Assembly (NCBI RefSeq): GCF_001552655.1
Contig: NZ_BCRP01000006.1
Span: 62,001-126,000 of the forward strand
Direction of reading: 5' to 3'
From: Alicyclobacillus kakegawensis NBRC 103104
GTDB taxonomy: Bacteria > Bacillota > Bacilli > Alicyclobacillales > Alicyclobacillaceae
DNA length: 64,000 bases
Shown here piece after piece: positions 17,407 to 26,432 of the stretch (position 1 is the stretch's first letter; each line of letters begins with the position of its first letter). Made by a program: the position numbers and the translations under genes. Under the pieces are notes generated by a model. The model saw nothing but the letters and a program-made list of their open reading frames with translations. It ran no database searches and was not told where the DNA came from.

Positions 17407-18642
17407 ATGTCCGTCTGGAAAAGAAACCTGTTTGTCGTCTGGTTTGGTTGCTTCGCCACCACCGCTGGCATGAGCCTGGTCGTGCCGTTTCTTCCTCTTT
17501 ACATTGGGGAACTGGGCATCCACAACACGGCCGCGGTGGAGCAATGGTCCGGTGCCGCCTTTGGCGCCACGTTCCTGTTAGCGGCCATCGTCGCGCCAGT
17601 ATGGGGCCGCATGGCCGACACCTACGGGCGCAAGGTGATGCTGCTTAGGGCGAGCCTGGGCATGGCCATCATCATGACCCTGATGGGATTTGTCCAGAAC
17701 GTCTGGGAATTGGTCGGCCTGCGCCTGTTGATGGGCGGAGTGTCCGGGTATATCTCGGCGGCGATTACTCTGGTGGCCACCCAGGCCCCCAAAGAGAAGT
17801 CAGGATGGGCGATGGGTACACTGAACACCGGGACCGTGGGCGGATCGCTCCTGGGCCCGCTGTTTGGCGGTCTGCTGGCCGATGCCCTTGGTTTGCGCCA
17901 CGTCTTTTTTGTGACGGGCGCCTTTATGTTCATCGCCTTTGTCGTGACCGTGCTGTTTGTCAAGGAAAGCTTTGTCCGGCCGAGCGCCGAGGAGCTGAAA
18001 AACAAACCGAAGCTCTCGCGGCGCCAGATTTTTGCCCGGCTGAGCAATCCGCGCACAGTGTGGGCCATGTTTGTGACCACATTCATGCTGCAATTGGCGA
18101 TCATGTCCATCAACCCGATTGTCACCGTCTATGTGCAGCAACTCAGTCCGCACAGCCGCCACATCGCGCTCATGGCCGGGGCGGTGGTGGCAGCCGCAGG
18201 CCTGGCCAACGTGCTCGCCGCGCCGACAATCGGCAAATTGGCCGACAAGGTGGGACAGCAGCGCGTCCTCCTGACCTGTCTGGCCGCCTCGGCAATCATG
18301 TTCGTACCGCAGGCGTTTGTCCAGAACGCCTGGGAGTTGCTGGTCCTGCGCTTCGTGTTGGGTTTGTTCATGGCGGGGCTGCTGCCGTCGGTCAACTCTC
18401 TGGTGCGCCGCCTGGTTCCGGACGACATCGCCGGGCGCATGTTCGGCTACAATCAGTCTGCCCAGTATTTGGGCAACCTCTGCGGGCCCCTGCTCGGCGG
18501 CCAGCTCGCCGCGGCCTTCGGCATCTCCAACGTATTCTTCGTCACCGCGGCCTTGTTGTTCATCAATGCGGTGTGGGTCTGGTTTAACCTCGGCAAACAA
18601 CCGTTGCCACAAGCCCCCAGGCTGCGCCACTCGCACAAATGA
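17407..18642 (+). CDS. MFS multidrug efflux transporter (DHA1 type)
   Basis: ATG 17407 follows gaaggga; the open frame extends to 17365 but the extra residues are hydrophilic and lack an RBS. The 411-residue protein has about twelve helices, motif A GRMADTYGRKVMLLRA between helices 2 and 3, a degenerate copy GKLADKVGQQRVLLTC in the second half, and the drug:H+ antiporter sequence LNTGTVGGSLLGPLFGGLLA in helix 5. It resembles MdtG/YfmO-type pumps. Substrates are unknown. It is a single-gene unit with its own promoter and terminator. Confidence 0.9.
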   Translation: MSVWKRNLFVVWFGCFATTAGMSLVVPFLPLYIGELGIHNTAAVEQWSGAAFGATFLLAAIVAPVWGRMADTYGRKVMLLRASLGMAIIMTLMGFVQNVWELVGLRLLMGGVSGYISAAITLVATQAPKEKSGWAMGTLNTGTVGGSLLGPLFGGLLADALGLRHVFFVTGAFMFIAFVVTVLFVKESFVRPSAEELKNKPKLSRRQIFARLSNPRTVWAMFVTTFMLQLAIMSINPIVTVYVQQLSPHSRHIALMAGAVVAAAGLANVLAAPTIGKLADKVGQQRVLLTCLAASAIMFVPQAFVQNAWELLVLRFVLGLFMAGLLPSVNSLVRRLVPDDIAGRMFGYNQSAQYLGNLCGPLLGGQLAAAFGISNVFFVTAALLFINAVWVWFNLGKQPLPQAPRLRHSHK

Positions 18643-18650
18643 AGGCAAGC

Positions 18651-18695
18651 AACAGGAAAACCCGGCAGGTCACGCCCCTCCCGGATTTTCCTGTT
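18651..18695. terminator. Bidirectional terminator between the MFS gene and amt
   Basis: AACAGGAAAA-C-CCGG (18651-18665) pairs with CCGG-A-TTTTCCTGTT (18681-18695) across a 15-base loop. The A and T stretches within the stem give a T-rich 3' arm on both strands. It starts 8 bases after the MFS stop and lies 92 bases from the amt stop. Confidence 0.72.
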
Positions 18696-18786
18696 GAGCT
18701 ACCTGTCGATCCGTCCGGACAGACCTCGGACGTTCTGTTCGAGGCTGGATTGCATACCCATTATGACGTGGCAGGCACGACCGTGG

Positions 18787-20106
18787 CTACGGACTGACCT
18801 TCGCCGCCACAGACGTTTCCGCGCGCTCGGACGGGCTCTGCGCCAGGCGCCTCGCCCACTCGTCCGGAGACAGAAGGTCGGGGTACGCCGACTCGTTGTG
18901 GAGCACGGCGTCCAACCCCAGTTCTTCCTCTTCCGCCGTGACGCGGAAGCCCATCACCTTATCCACCGCCCAAATCAGAATCCACGTGCCGATTCCCGAG
19001 AACAGCCAAGTGGCCAGGACCCCGCATAGCTGCAAGAGCAGTTGGTGCGGATTGCCATGGATGGCCCCGTTGGCCCCCGCCGAATTGACGGCCGTCGTGG
19101 CGAACAGACCGGTGGCCAAGGCGCCCCACGTGCCGCCGATGCCGTGGCCGCCAAAGGCGTCCAAGGCGTCATCGTAGCCAAGCCGCCCTTTCATGAACGT
19201 GCAGGCCAGGTAGCACACGATGCCGCCGACGAAACCGATGACCAGCGATGCCCCGGGAGTCACAAATCCGGCCGCCGGGGTGATGGCCACCAACCCAGCC
19301 ACCGCACCCGCGCAGGCGCCAACCAACGTGAAATGCCCCGTCCGCAGACGCTCGGCCAACATCCAGCCCAAAGCGGCCGCCGCGGTCGCCGTGTTGGTCG
19401 TCACGAATGCGCTGGCCGCCAGCCCGTTGGCCGCCAAGGCGCTGCCAGCATTGAACCCAAACCAGCCAAACCAGAGCAAGGCCGTGCCCAGCAGAACGAA
19501 TGGCACATTGTGCGCGCGGATGCTGTCCGATCCGTAGCCCACGCGCTTCCCGAGGTAAATGGCGGCCACCAAACCGGCCACCCCAGAGCTGATGTGAACC
19601 ACCGTGCCGCCGGCGAAGTCGAGCACACCGAGGTTACGCAACCAACCGCCGACGCCCCACACCCAGTGCGCGAGCGGATCGTAAATGAAAGTGGACCAGA
19701 GCAAGATAAAGACGAGAAACGAAGAGAACTTGACCCGCTCGGCCAGGCCGCCGACAATCAACGCGGGCGTGATGATGGCGAACATGAGTTGGAACATGCT
19801 GAACGCCCCGGCCGGCACAGTGGCAGCATAGTCGCTGTCGGGAGCAGCGCCCACCCCGTGCATCAGGAACCAACTGAGATTGCCGACCACGTGGCCAACA
19901 TCGGGCCCAAACGCCAGGCTGTAGCCGAAGACCACCCACTGGACGGAAACCAACAGGATGACAGCAAACGCCTGAAACATCGTGGTGATGACGTTCTTCT
20001 TGCGAACCAAGCCGCCGTAGAAAAAGGCGACGCCAGGCGTCATGATGAGGACGAGTGCGGCCGACGCCAGTACCCATGCCGTATCCCCCGGATCGACTTT
20101 TGGCAT
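18787..20106 (-). CDS. amt: Ammonium transporter (Amt family)
   Basis: The 439-residue protein has eleven predicted helices and the Amt signatures TPGVAFFYGGLVRKKN, FAGGTVVHISSGVAGLVAA (with a pore His) and the second pore His in DALDAFGGHGIGGTWGA. The cytosolic tail VDKVMGFRVTAEEEELGLDAVLHNESAY is the segment that binds PII proteins in relatives. It conducts NH4+/NH3 at low external ammonium. No glnK gene is adjacent, unlike B. subtilis amtB-glnK. An exact GlnR/TnrA box lies 70 bases upstream of the ATG. Confidence 0.96.
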   Translation of the reverse strand: MPKVDPGDTAWVLASAALVLIMTPGVAFFYGGLVRKKNVITTMFQAFAVILLVSVQWVVFGYSLAFGPDVGHVVGNLSWFLMHGVGAAPDSDYAATVPAGAFSMFQLMFAIITPALIVGGLAERVKFSSFLVFILLWSTFIYDPLAHWVWGVGGWLRNLGVLDFAGGTVVHISSGVAGLVAAIYLGKRVGYGSDSIRAHNVPFVLLGTALLWFGWFGFNAGSALAANGLAASAFVTTNTATAAAALGWMLAERLRTGHFTLVGACAGAVAGLVAITPAAGFVTPGASLVIGFVGGIVCYLACTFMKGRLGYDDALDAFGGHGIGGTWGALATGLFATTAVNSAGANGAIHGNPHQLLLQLCGVLATWLFSGIGTWILIWAVDKVMGFRVTAEEEELGLDAVLHNESAYPDLLSPDEWARRLAQSPSERAETSVAAKVSP

Positions 20107-20175
20107 AATACCTTACACCCCTCTCTGCTTTCTGCTCACAATGTATTCCCTTCGTTCGATTCTTGCAACGATATT

Positions 20176-20192
20176 TGTTATTTTTAATGACA
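20176..20192. promoter_or_regulatory. GlnR/TnrA operator upstream of amt
   Basis: TGTTA (20176-20180), 7 bases, TGACA (20188-20192) matches the Bacillus consensus TGTNA-N7-TNACA at every defined position. The 7-base spacer is all A/T, which these regulators favour. The site is 70 bases upstream of the amt start codon, so nitrogen control of amt is likely. Confidence 0.8.
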
Positions 20193-20281
20193 TTATGGAC
20201 TGGGTTTGCCGACAAGCAGAGTCATCGTGCTCTCTCGCGGTTCGAACGAAACATGGTAGAATAAGCTTGGGAGGTTATGCG

Positions 20282-21010
20282 ATGAACGAAGCGGACCTGG
20301 ACTACCGTGAAGCCTTTGCGGCCGTGCGGGCGGAACTCGGCAAACATTATGAAGTTCCGGACATCGTGCGTCCCAGTTCGCGCTTTGTGTTCCTGCTTGA
20401 ATCTCCGCATGTGCAGGAGCTGCGCTACCGAGCCCCGGTCTCCGGGTCTTCAGGCGCCACCATGAGCCGACACCTGTTTGGCGAACGGTACGCGCGCTTC
20501 CCACTCGGGTGGCTGGTCAAGAAAAACGCGGACGAGCAAAAGCACAGGCCCAGTCTCGACAGAATCGGCTTGATGAACGTGTCCAACATCCCCATGCAAG
20601 CGAGCGCCTACCGCAACCGCGACGTCCACAAGCGGTACGGCCAGTGGCTGCAGGCGCTTGAGTTTGTCCGCGCCAACAACCACAGGGAGCAGTTCGACCA
20701 ACCGATGGCCCAGGCGGTGCAGGACGTCTTGGTTGAGTCCCTGCGCGAAAAGTTGCACCAGCTTACCGCCCGCTCGTGCGTGTTCGTACCCTGCGGACGG
20801 TTTGCCCAGAAGTTTTTCCGCTTGGCCGGCGTACAGAGCGAGCACTGGCTGGTGATTTGGGACGTGCCCCACCCGTCGTATAACTCCTGGGATCGCGCCC
20901 GCTATCAGCCGGCCATCGAACGCCTGCGCGAAGCCTGGAACCGTTCGGCTGCGTATGCAACCGCTGCCGCTGCCAACGACAGTCCCGATAGCGACGCGCG
21001 GCCTGTGTGA
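20282..21010 (+). CDS. Uracil-DNA-glycosylase-fold protein of unknown function
   Basis: ATG 20282 follows GGGAGG at 8 bases. The 242-residue protein is not a member of a family I can name with certainty. An N-terminal motif FVFLLESPHVQELRYR resembles motif A (GExP or ESP type) of the UDG-like superfamily, and VPHPSYNSW near the C-terminus resembles motif B (HPS). Between them are SRHLFGERYARFPLGWL and LMNVSNIPMQASAY, which could line a nucleic-acid or nucleotide pocket. The C-terminal 25 residues are Ala/Asp-rich and probably disordered. It stands alone between amt and the YerD-like gene. It could be a DNA-repair glycosylase, but no catalytic residue can be assigned. Confidence 0.72.
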   Translation: MNEADLDYREAFAAVRAELGKHYEVPDIVRPSSRFVFLLESPHVQELRYRAPVSGSSGATMSRHLFGERYARFPLGWLVKKNADEQKHRPSLDRIGLMNVSNIPMQASAYRNRDVHKRYGQWLQALEFVRANNHREQFDQPMAQAVQDVLVESLREKLHQLTARSCVFVPCGRFAQKFFRLAGVQSEHWLVIWDVPHPSYNSWDRARYQPAIERLREAWNRSAAYATAAAANDSPDSDARPV

Positions 21011-21109
21011 AAGAAATCCCTGTCCCCGCCGTCATGGGAATACACGCTCGGTATAGGGGGAAACTCGGGATGCAGAGCGATGTGTTGTGCGTCGAGGAAG
21101 GGATGTCCC

Positions 21110-22519
21110 ATGGGACCACATGCGCCGTGGCTTGTCGCTTGGATGGCCTTGGTGCAATCCGTCGTGTTGCTTGGCCTTGGCCTGCTCTCCGTATTCACAA
21201 TGCCTTGGTGGGGGCGCGTGGTGTTTCAACGCGTCTTTCGCGACGCGGTGACCAAGGTGTTCGCGGAGCCTTACACGCAAAACCTTGCGGAGGGGCTCAC
21301 CGCGCTGCGCAAATTCGGGGTGCAATGGACCATCGAAAGCGAACTGCGCGCGCAGGAAGGCATGCCGCTGGGCAAGCCCATCGGCACCGCGCGCGCGTTT
21401 CCCCACTTCGACGGGCTGCTGTTCTCACCCGCACAGCTGCGGCGGCACGCTCTCGACAACCACATCCCGGTCTCCACCACCACCATAATCGGGAGAAACA
21501 CGAAAAAACCGCTCGTGCTGTCCATCCCCATTCTGGTGACCGCCATGGGATACGGTGTGGCCCTGAGCAAGCCTTTCACCCGCGCCCTCATGAAAGGCGC
21601 CGCCTTGGCCGACACCGCCAGCAACACGGGACAGGGGCCGTGCCTGCCGGAGTTTCGCCAGCTGGCCAAGCACCTGGTGGTGCAATACCACGCCTCTCCC
21701 TGGCGGCCCACCCCAGACACCCTGCGGCAAGCCGACATGATTGAGATTCGCATCGGCCAAGGGGCCAACGCCGGCTGCGGAACCTTCATCCCCCCCGACC
21801 ACCTGACGCCGGAAATGGCCGCCGACATGGGATTGTCGGGGACTCGGCGACAAGGCGGTTACATTCCCGCGGGCGTTCCCGAAGCCAAGAACGAGCGCAG
21901 GCTGCGCCGGTTGGTACAGTCCCTACGCCAGCTGAGCGGAGGAGTCCCGATTGCCGTCAAGCTGGCCGCCAACCATGAACTGGAGCAGGACCTGCTGATG
22001 GCTGTCCGTGCAGGCGTTGACGTAGTGGTGCTGGATGGGGCGCAGGGTGGAACCCAATCCGCACCGGCCATTCTCGTCGATGATTTTGGCCTGCCGACCC
22101 TATCCGCTTTGTGCCGAGCGGTTCAATTCTTGCGATCCAAGGGTTGGCGCGACAAGGTCGACCTCATCATCTCCGGCGGCCTGCGCACCCCCGGGGATAT
22201 GCTGAAAGCCCTGGCTTTGGGTGCCGACGCGGTCTACATTGGGACCGCCGCCCTGTTTGCGACGACCCACACGCAGATTGTCAAGGCGATCCCGTTTGAG
22301 CCTCCGACCTCCCTGGCCTGGGCCACTGGCGCCCATCGCCAGCAATTTGATGAAGAGGAGGGCGCGCAAAGCCTGGCGAGATTCCTCAACAGTTGCGCGG
22401 AAGAGATGAAAACGGGTGTTCGCGCGTTGGGGAAGAAGTCGGTGCACGACGTCTGCGAAAGCGACCTTGTGGCATGGAACGCGGACGTCGCCCGCATCAC
22501 AAAATTGCCGCTCATCTAG
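21110..22519 (+). CDS. FMN-binding glutamate synthase family protein (YerD-like)
   Basis: ATG 21110 follows GAGGAAGGG. The 469-residue protein has an N-terminal membrane helix (VAWMALVQSVVLLGLGLLSVF), then a domain equivalent to the FMN and synthase domain of GltB. Landmarks are ALADTASNTGQGP, MIEIRIGQGANAGCG, VDVVVLDGAQGGTQSAP (phosphate and FMN site) and SGGLRTPGDMLKALALGADAVYIGTAAL. The glutaminase domain of true glutamate synthases is absent. B. subtilis YerD is the nearest familiar protein; its physiological reaction is not established. It runs convergently toward the germination operon. Confidence 0.85.
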   Translation: MGPHAPWLVAWMALVQSVVLLGLGLLSVFTMPWWGRVVFQRVFRDAVTKVFAEPYTQNLAEGLTALRKFGVQWTIESELRAQEGMPLGKPIGTARAFPHFDGLLFSPAQLRRHALDNHIPVSTTTIIGRNTKKPLVLSIPILVTAMGYGVALSKPFTRALMKGAALADTASNTGQGPCLPEFRQLAKHLVVQYHASPWRPTPDTLRQADMIEIRIGQGANAGCGTFIPPDHLTPEMAADMGLSGTRRQGGYIPAGVPEAKNERRLRRLVQSLRQLSGGVPIAVKLAANHELEQDLLMAVRAGVDVVVLDGAQGGTQSAPAILVDDFGLPTLSALCRAVQFLRSKGWRDKVDLIISGGLRTPGDMLKALALGADAVYIGTAALFATTHTQIVKAIPFEPPTSLAWATGAHRQQFDEEEGAQSLARFLNSCAEEMKTGVRALGKKSVHDVCESDLVAWNADVARITKLPLI

Positions 22520-22555
22520 CCTCGTCACGCACCGGATTTCCGAACAAAGGCTCAG

Positions 22556-22572
22556 GTCCGCTCACCGCGGAC
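22556..22572. terminator. Weak hairpin between the YerD-like gene and gerC
   Basis: GTCCGC (22556-22561) and GCGGAC (22567-22572) form a short hairpin with a 5-base loop between two convergent stops. No T run follows on either strand, so a terminator role is only suggested by position. Confidence 0.3.
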
Positions 22573-22613
22573 GGGACCAGACGCCAAACGACGCGTCGGG
22601 TTACAGTCGCGCC

Positions 22614-23750
22614 CTATACGTTGTACGTCTGTACGTAGTGGAGTCGCGCATCAGCCTTGATGTCGAACTTCAAGCTCCGGAACTGTTTGCGCCACTGTTT
22701 GTCGCCAGGCCACTGATCTGGGTGTTGCCTGTACAGGGTGAGCCCGAGTCCGAAGATGTCCGTTCCCCATCGCCGTTGACTGGTCGCGAGGCTCTCTCGA
22801 ACGAGGGTTTGCACTTGTTTGGACACGGCGCGCTCCAATTGCTTGCGACGCGACGTCGATTGCAGCCTGGCGCAGATGCCCCCTTCGATGTCGCCGACGA
22901 GGCGGGTGCGAATCTGCACCTTCTGAAACCCGGATGCCGCCGTGGGAAAGCGAATGTCGGTGTGTACCGATTTGATGTTCACCGTAAACCTTCCGTCTCC
23001 CTCCGGGCACCGGAAATCGGTAACCGTCCGTGAACACTGATTCTCGACAAATGTCCAGCCCAAAACAAGCTTGTGGGACAGGGTGCCAACCAGTCGGTTC
23101 CCTTGAAACACGGCGAGCCCGTGGATTCGCGGCGACGAGGACGGGTCATCCGCAAAGACCGCGAAAGAATACGGCTCCACGCCGGGAGTGACCAAACGCT
23201 GGTGAAAACCGCCCACAGATCCTTCATAGGGGCGGTCAAGGAGGATGTCGTTAGTAAAAAAATTGGTCAAGTAGCGGGCAGGAATCGGGTCCGTTGGCGG
23301 ATTGAACTTCGTTATCTGCTCCGCAGAAGCGAACGATATGCACAACCACGCATTGCGCGGCACAATCCGCGATTGGACCAGAGGATTGAGAACCGGACTA
23401 ATCCCTTGCCGGGCCAACTGCTGATTCACAATCACGGCCTGCAGGTGGCCAAAGAACAACCTCCGGTCCACCGCGAGTTGAATTCGATGCACCGCCTCTC
23501 CGACACTGGCCCCAGATTGACTGACGGTAATGGTCTTGCCCTGATTGGCGCCCCCCTCACCTCTGGTGATGGTTCCCAACTTGTGCGGCAACGCGATTTG
23601 CACCGATACCGTCACCCCCCCATGCTCTGCCGGATCGATGCCGAGCAAGAGGACAATGGCGCGCTTTTGCAATTCCACACCGTCCCAACAGCCAGACAAC
23701 GGCAAAACCAAGGCCAACAACACAGCGATAAACAAGACCCTCCGCCTCAC
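22614..23750 (-). CDS. Spore germination lipoprotein, GerAC type
   Basis: GTG 23750 overlaps the gerB-type stop by 4 bases (GTGA). The 378-residue product begins with a lipoprotein signal ending LPLSGC, followed at once by WDGVELQKRAIVLLLGID, the hallmark start of GerAC proteins (CWDxxEl). The rest matches the three-domain Ger(x)C fold, including GHLQAVIVNQQLARQGI and the C-terminal domain with FGLGLTLYRQHPDQW. It would sit on the outer face of the spore inner membrane as the C subunit of a nutrient germinant receptor. It is third in a gerA-gerB-gerC operon; nutrient specificity cannot be read from sequence. Confidence 0.94.
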   Translation of the reverse strand: MRRRVLFIAVLLALVLPLSGCWDGVELQKRAIVLLLGIDPAEHGGVTVSVQIALPHKLGTITRGEGGANQGKTITVSQSGASVGEAVHRIQLAVDRRLFFGHLQAVIVNQQLARQGISPVLNPLVQSRIVPRNAWLCISFASAEQITKFNPPTDPIPARYLTNFFTNDILLDRPYEGSVGGFHQRLVTPGVEPYSFAVFADDPSSSPRIHGLAVFQGNRLVGTLSHKLVLGWTFVENQCSRTVTDFRCPEGDGRFTVNIKSVHTDIRFPTAASGFQKVQIRTRLVGDIEGGICARLQSTSRRKQLERAVSKQVQTLVRESLATSQRRWGTDIFGLGLTLYRQHPDQWPGDKQWRKQFRSLKFDIKADARLHYVQTYNV

Positions 23751-24850
23751 CGCCTGACCAGGCTCCCCGCGCCGCTCCGCTCGTGACGGACCGTGAACCA
23801 CACACTCAAAGCGACCACGAGCACACACCCAAACCCGATGCTGCTGGCCTCATAGAGTTTCGATGTGCCTACGTAAACATCCGCAATCCACGCCAGGCTG
23901 CCGCAGGTCCCCAGGACAAGGCAACCGCGCGCGACGCTTGGCATCCGAATGTACGGACGGATCAGCATATAGGCCCCGAAAACACACAAGTTTAACAAAC
24001 CGGAGACGGCAATCAAGACAGGAATGAGGTTGATGACGTCCAGGTGTATGCCCAGTTGCATCCGCATGGCCTCAATGACGGGCCACTGCAAGGCGGCGCC
24101 TTCGAAAGCGCCAAAGTTCGCCAAAACCATGCAAAAGTCCAGGGCCATAAGAAGCAACACTCCCCCACCGGCGAACAAGTAGGCACGGAAGGCTGTTCCG
24201 GGGGACAGCCACGCTTGGAACAACGGCGTATACAGGACAACCAGCGACCATCCGGGAAGCAACTGCAGTACGTGCGGCAAGGCGCCCAGCCATTGTCCTG
24301 CCTGCATTGGATTTGCCAAGGGGAATAAGTTGGCGAAATCCGCCCGGCGAAAGCACAACACCGACATGGCCAGGCCGAGCAGCAGAGCAGGCCAAAACAA
24401 AACCGCACAGTAACGCAACAGGGCGTCAAACCCCCCCACCAACAATTGAAGCGGAATGAGCAGGCCCAACACGATCAACACCGACGTCGGGGTGTAAGGC
24501 AGGACATCGTAATGAATCAGCTCGATACCCGATTGCAGCACCCGTGCCCCGTACAGGCAAAGAACGAACGCCCACAGGAAGTTCGCTAGGCGGCCGCCCC
24601 ATCTGCCCAGCATGGTTTCCAGCATGGAGGCTGTATGGAGCTGGGGTGGGCCGTGGTCGCGATTTATCGCCATTACGGCCGCAGTCAACCAGCCTAGGAC
24701 CACCGCCAAGATCCCCCAGGCCATGAGCAGCCACCACACATTTGTGCCCGCGCCCTCCAACCAATCGGGAAACCAATCGAAGGTGGCCGGGCCGAGCAAC
24801 GGGATGAACACCAACATGCCATACGTCTGTGCATTTCTTCCGCGCATCAT
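23747..24850 (-). CDS. Spore germination permease, GerAB type
   Basis: ATG 24850 overlaps the gerA-type stop by 4 bases (ATGA), with a gggggaaggaa RBS inside the end of that gene. The long open frame upstream (to 25069) is the shadow of gerA. The 367-residue product has about ten helices and belongs to the APC-superfamily endospore germination permeases; GPATFDWFPDWLEGAGTNVW and LPGWSLVVLYTPLFQAWL fit the family. It is taken to be the germinant-binding B subunit. The divergent N-terminus (RGRNAQTYGMLVFIPLLG) is compatible with the family. Confidence 0.92.
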   Translation of the reverse strand: MMRGRNAQTYGMLVFIPLLGPATFDWFPDWLEGAGTNVWWLLMAWGILAVVLGWLTAAVMAINRDHGPPQLHTASMLETMLGRWGGRLANFLWAFVLCLYGARVLQSGIELIHYDVLPYTPTSVLIVLGLLIPLQLLVGGFDALLRYCAVLFWPALLLGLAMSVLCFRRADFANLFPLANPMQAGQWLGALPHVLQLLPGWSLVVLYTPLFQAWLSPGTAFRAYLFAGGGVLLLMALDFCMVLANFGAFEGAALQWPVIEAMRMQLGIHLDVINLIPVLIAVSGLLNLCVFGAYMLIRPYIRMPSVARGCLVLGTCGSLAWIADVYVGTSKLYEASSIGFGCVLVVALSVWFTVRHERSGAGSLVRR

Positions 24851-26304
24851 AACGGACGGCGTTTCCTTCCCCGCCGGGAACGCCAGCCGACCGCGACGCC
24901 TCCCAATGGACTCTGGTAGGTGGCCGGAACCGTCACTTTGCCAATCAACGGAAGGCGCACAAACGTGTCCCTCCATTCGCGGGATATTCCTTGGGCGAAC
25001 GGCGTCAGATACGGGACACCGAACGATTTCAGGGTGCACAAATGGGCGGCCACCATGAGGGCGAACCAAAGCGTGCCCACAACGCCGAAGATGGCTGTGA
25101 CGAGAAGCATGGGGAAACGAATCATGCGGGTGATAAACGCAGCCTCGTAATTCGGAATGGCAAAAGCGCCAAGCGCAGTCACGCCGACGACAATCACCAT
25201 GATGGGACTGACGATGCCCGCCGTGACAGCGATGTCTCCAAGCACCACGCCGCCGACAATGGTGAACGACTGCCCCACCTGCTGCGGCATCCGATTGGCG
25301 GCCTCCCGCACCAGTTCCACCATCAGCTCCATAAAGGCGGCTTCAAAGACGATGGGAAACGGGATGCCTTCGCGACTGGCGGCCAGTTGCAACAACAGAT
25401 TGAGCGGGATGAGTTCCGGGTTGTACATGGTGAAGGCCACATACATGGAAGGCCCGAAGATGGATACGACGAGCGCAAACAGGCGAATGAGACGAAGGGC
25501 GGACCCGGACAGCCAACGGTGATCATGGTCATCGGCGGTGTGAAAGAAGGTAATCATCACGGCAGGCGCCAACAGCACAAACGGCGTTCCGTCCACAAGC
25601 ACGACCACGCGCCCCTCTAGCAAGCCGGACACCGCCTTGTCCGGGCGCTCCGTCGCCTGCACCTGCGGATACGGGGACCACGGCATGTCCTCAATCCATT
25701 GTTCCACCAAGCCGCTGTCCAACACGCCATCGACATGGATGCGCTGAATGCGCCGGGCCACCTCGTCCACGATTTCCCCATCGGCCACACCCTCAAGATA
25801 GAGGAGAACCGTCTTCGTCCTCGTACGGGTCCCGAGTATGAACTCGCGCATGGCCAAATCGGGATCGCGTAGGCGCGAGCGGACCAGTGACATGTTCGTT
25901 TCGATAGATTCGGTGAACCCGTCGCGCGGCCCGCGCACCGAGACTTCGGCCTCCGGTTCTTGCGGAAGCCGCCGGTCTATCGCCGTCACGTCGACGACCA
26001 CGTAATCGCGTTCCAGACACAGAACCGCCTTGCTGTCCAATAGAGCGCACATGGCTGCGACTGCGTCCTTCTCTATCTGAATTTGCCCTAGTTCCAACGT
26101 GTTTTGCAGCCAGAGGTGGGTTTCCCGACCATGGTCTCGCCGGCCCTGGAGCAACAATGGCCGCAACAGCCGTTCTTCCACCCGGTTGTGATCCACAATG
26201 GTACCAATGTAAACCACATCCAGGTGAGCGGGGGGAACAGGTCGAACCACCACGTCAAACGCAGGATGAATCTCTCGCAGCAAGGCGCGCGTGGTTCGCA
26301 TCAT
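24847..26304 (-). CDS. Spore germination protein, GerAA type
   Basis: AGGAAGGAGG precedes tandem ATGs at 26304/26301. The 485-residue product has a soluble N-terminal domain (residues 1 to about 240) with the GerA signature VVDVTAIDRRLPQEPEAEVSVRGPRDGFTESIETN, here used only in part to identify it, then about five helices containing FPIVFEAAFMELMVELVREA and the C-terminal KSFGVPYLTPFAQG. It forms the A subunit of a germinant receptor, now thought to assemble into an oligomeric ion channel in the spore inner membrane. It is the first gene of gerA-gerB-gerC and is divergent from the cardiolipin synthase gene. No clear forespore promoter motif was found upstream. Confidence 0.95.
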   Translation of the reverse strand: MMRTTRALLREIHPAFDVVVRPVPPAHLDVVYIGTIVDHNRVEERLLRPLLLQGRRDHGRETHLWLQNTLELGQIQIEKDAVAAMCALLDSKAVLCLERDYVVVDVTAIDRRLPQEPEAEVSVRGPRDGFTESIETNMSLVRSRLRDPDLAMREFILGTRTRTKTVLLYLEGVADGEIVDEVARRIQRIHVDGVLDSGLVEQWIEDMPWSPYPQVQATERPDKAVSGLLEGRVVVLVDGTPFVLLAPAVMITFFHTADDHDHRWLSGSALRLIRLFALVVSIFGPSMYVAFTMYNPELIPLNLLLQLAASREGIPFPIVFEAAFMELMVELVREAANRMPQQVGQSFTIVGGVVLGDIAVTAGIVSPIMVIVVGVTALGAFAIPNYEAAFITRMIRFPMLLVTAIFGVVGTLWFALMVAAHLCTLKSFGVPYLTPFAQGISREWRDTFVRLPLIGKVTVPATYQSPLGGVAVGWRSRRGRKRRPL

Positions 26305-26432
26305 GCCGACCTCCTTCCTGCCCGAGCCTGCCCGCGGCGTAGTCTGTCCAACTGCTCAGATATCTATGCCCGTTGGTTGTATAAACCGCCGACATCCGAC
26401 CCATGCTAGGTGCAAGCTGGGGAGGAATCAGA

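Noticed and set aside
21007-21744. Plus-strand open frame overlapping the YerD-like gene
   Set aside because: Arg-rich shadow of the YerD-like gene in another frame; no RBS.
26305-26432. Sigma-G promoter before the first gerA operon
   Set aside because: GCATAGATA is near the -10 consensus but fails at two positions and has no -35 at 17-18 bases.
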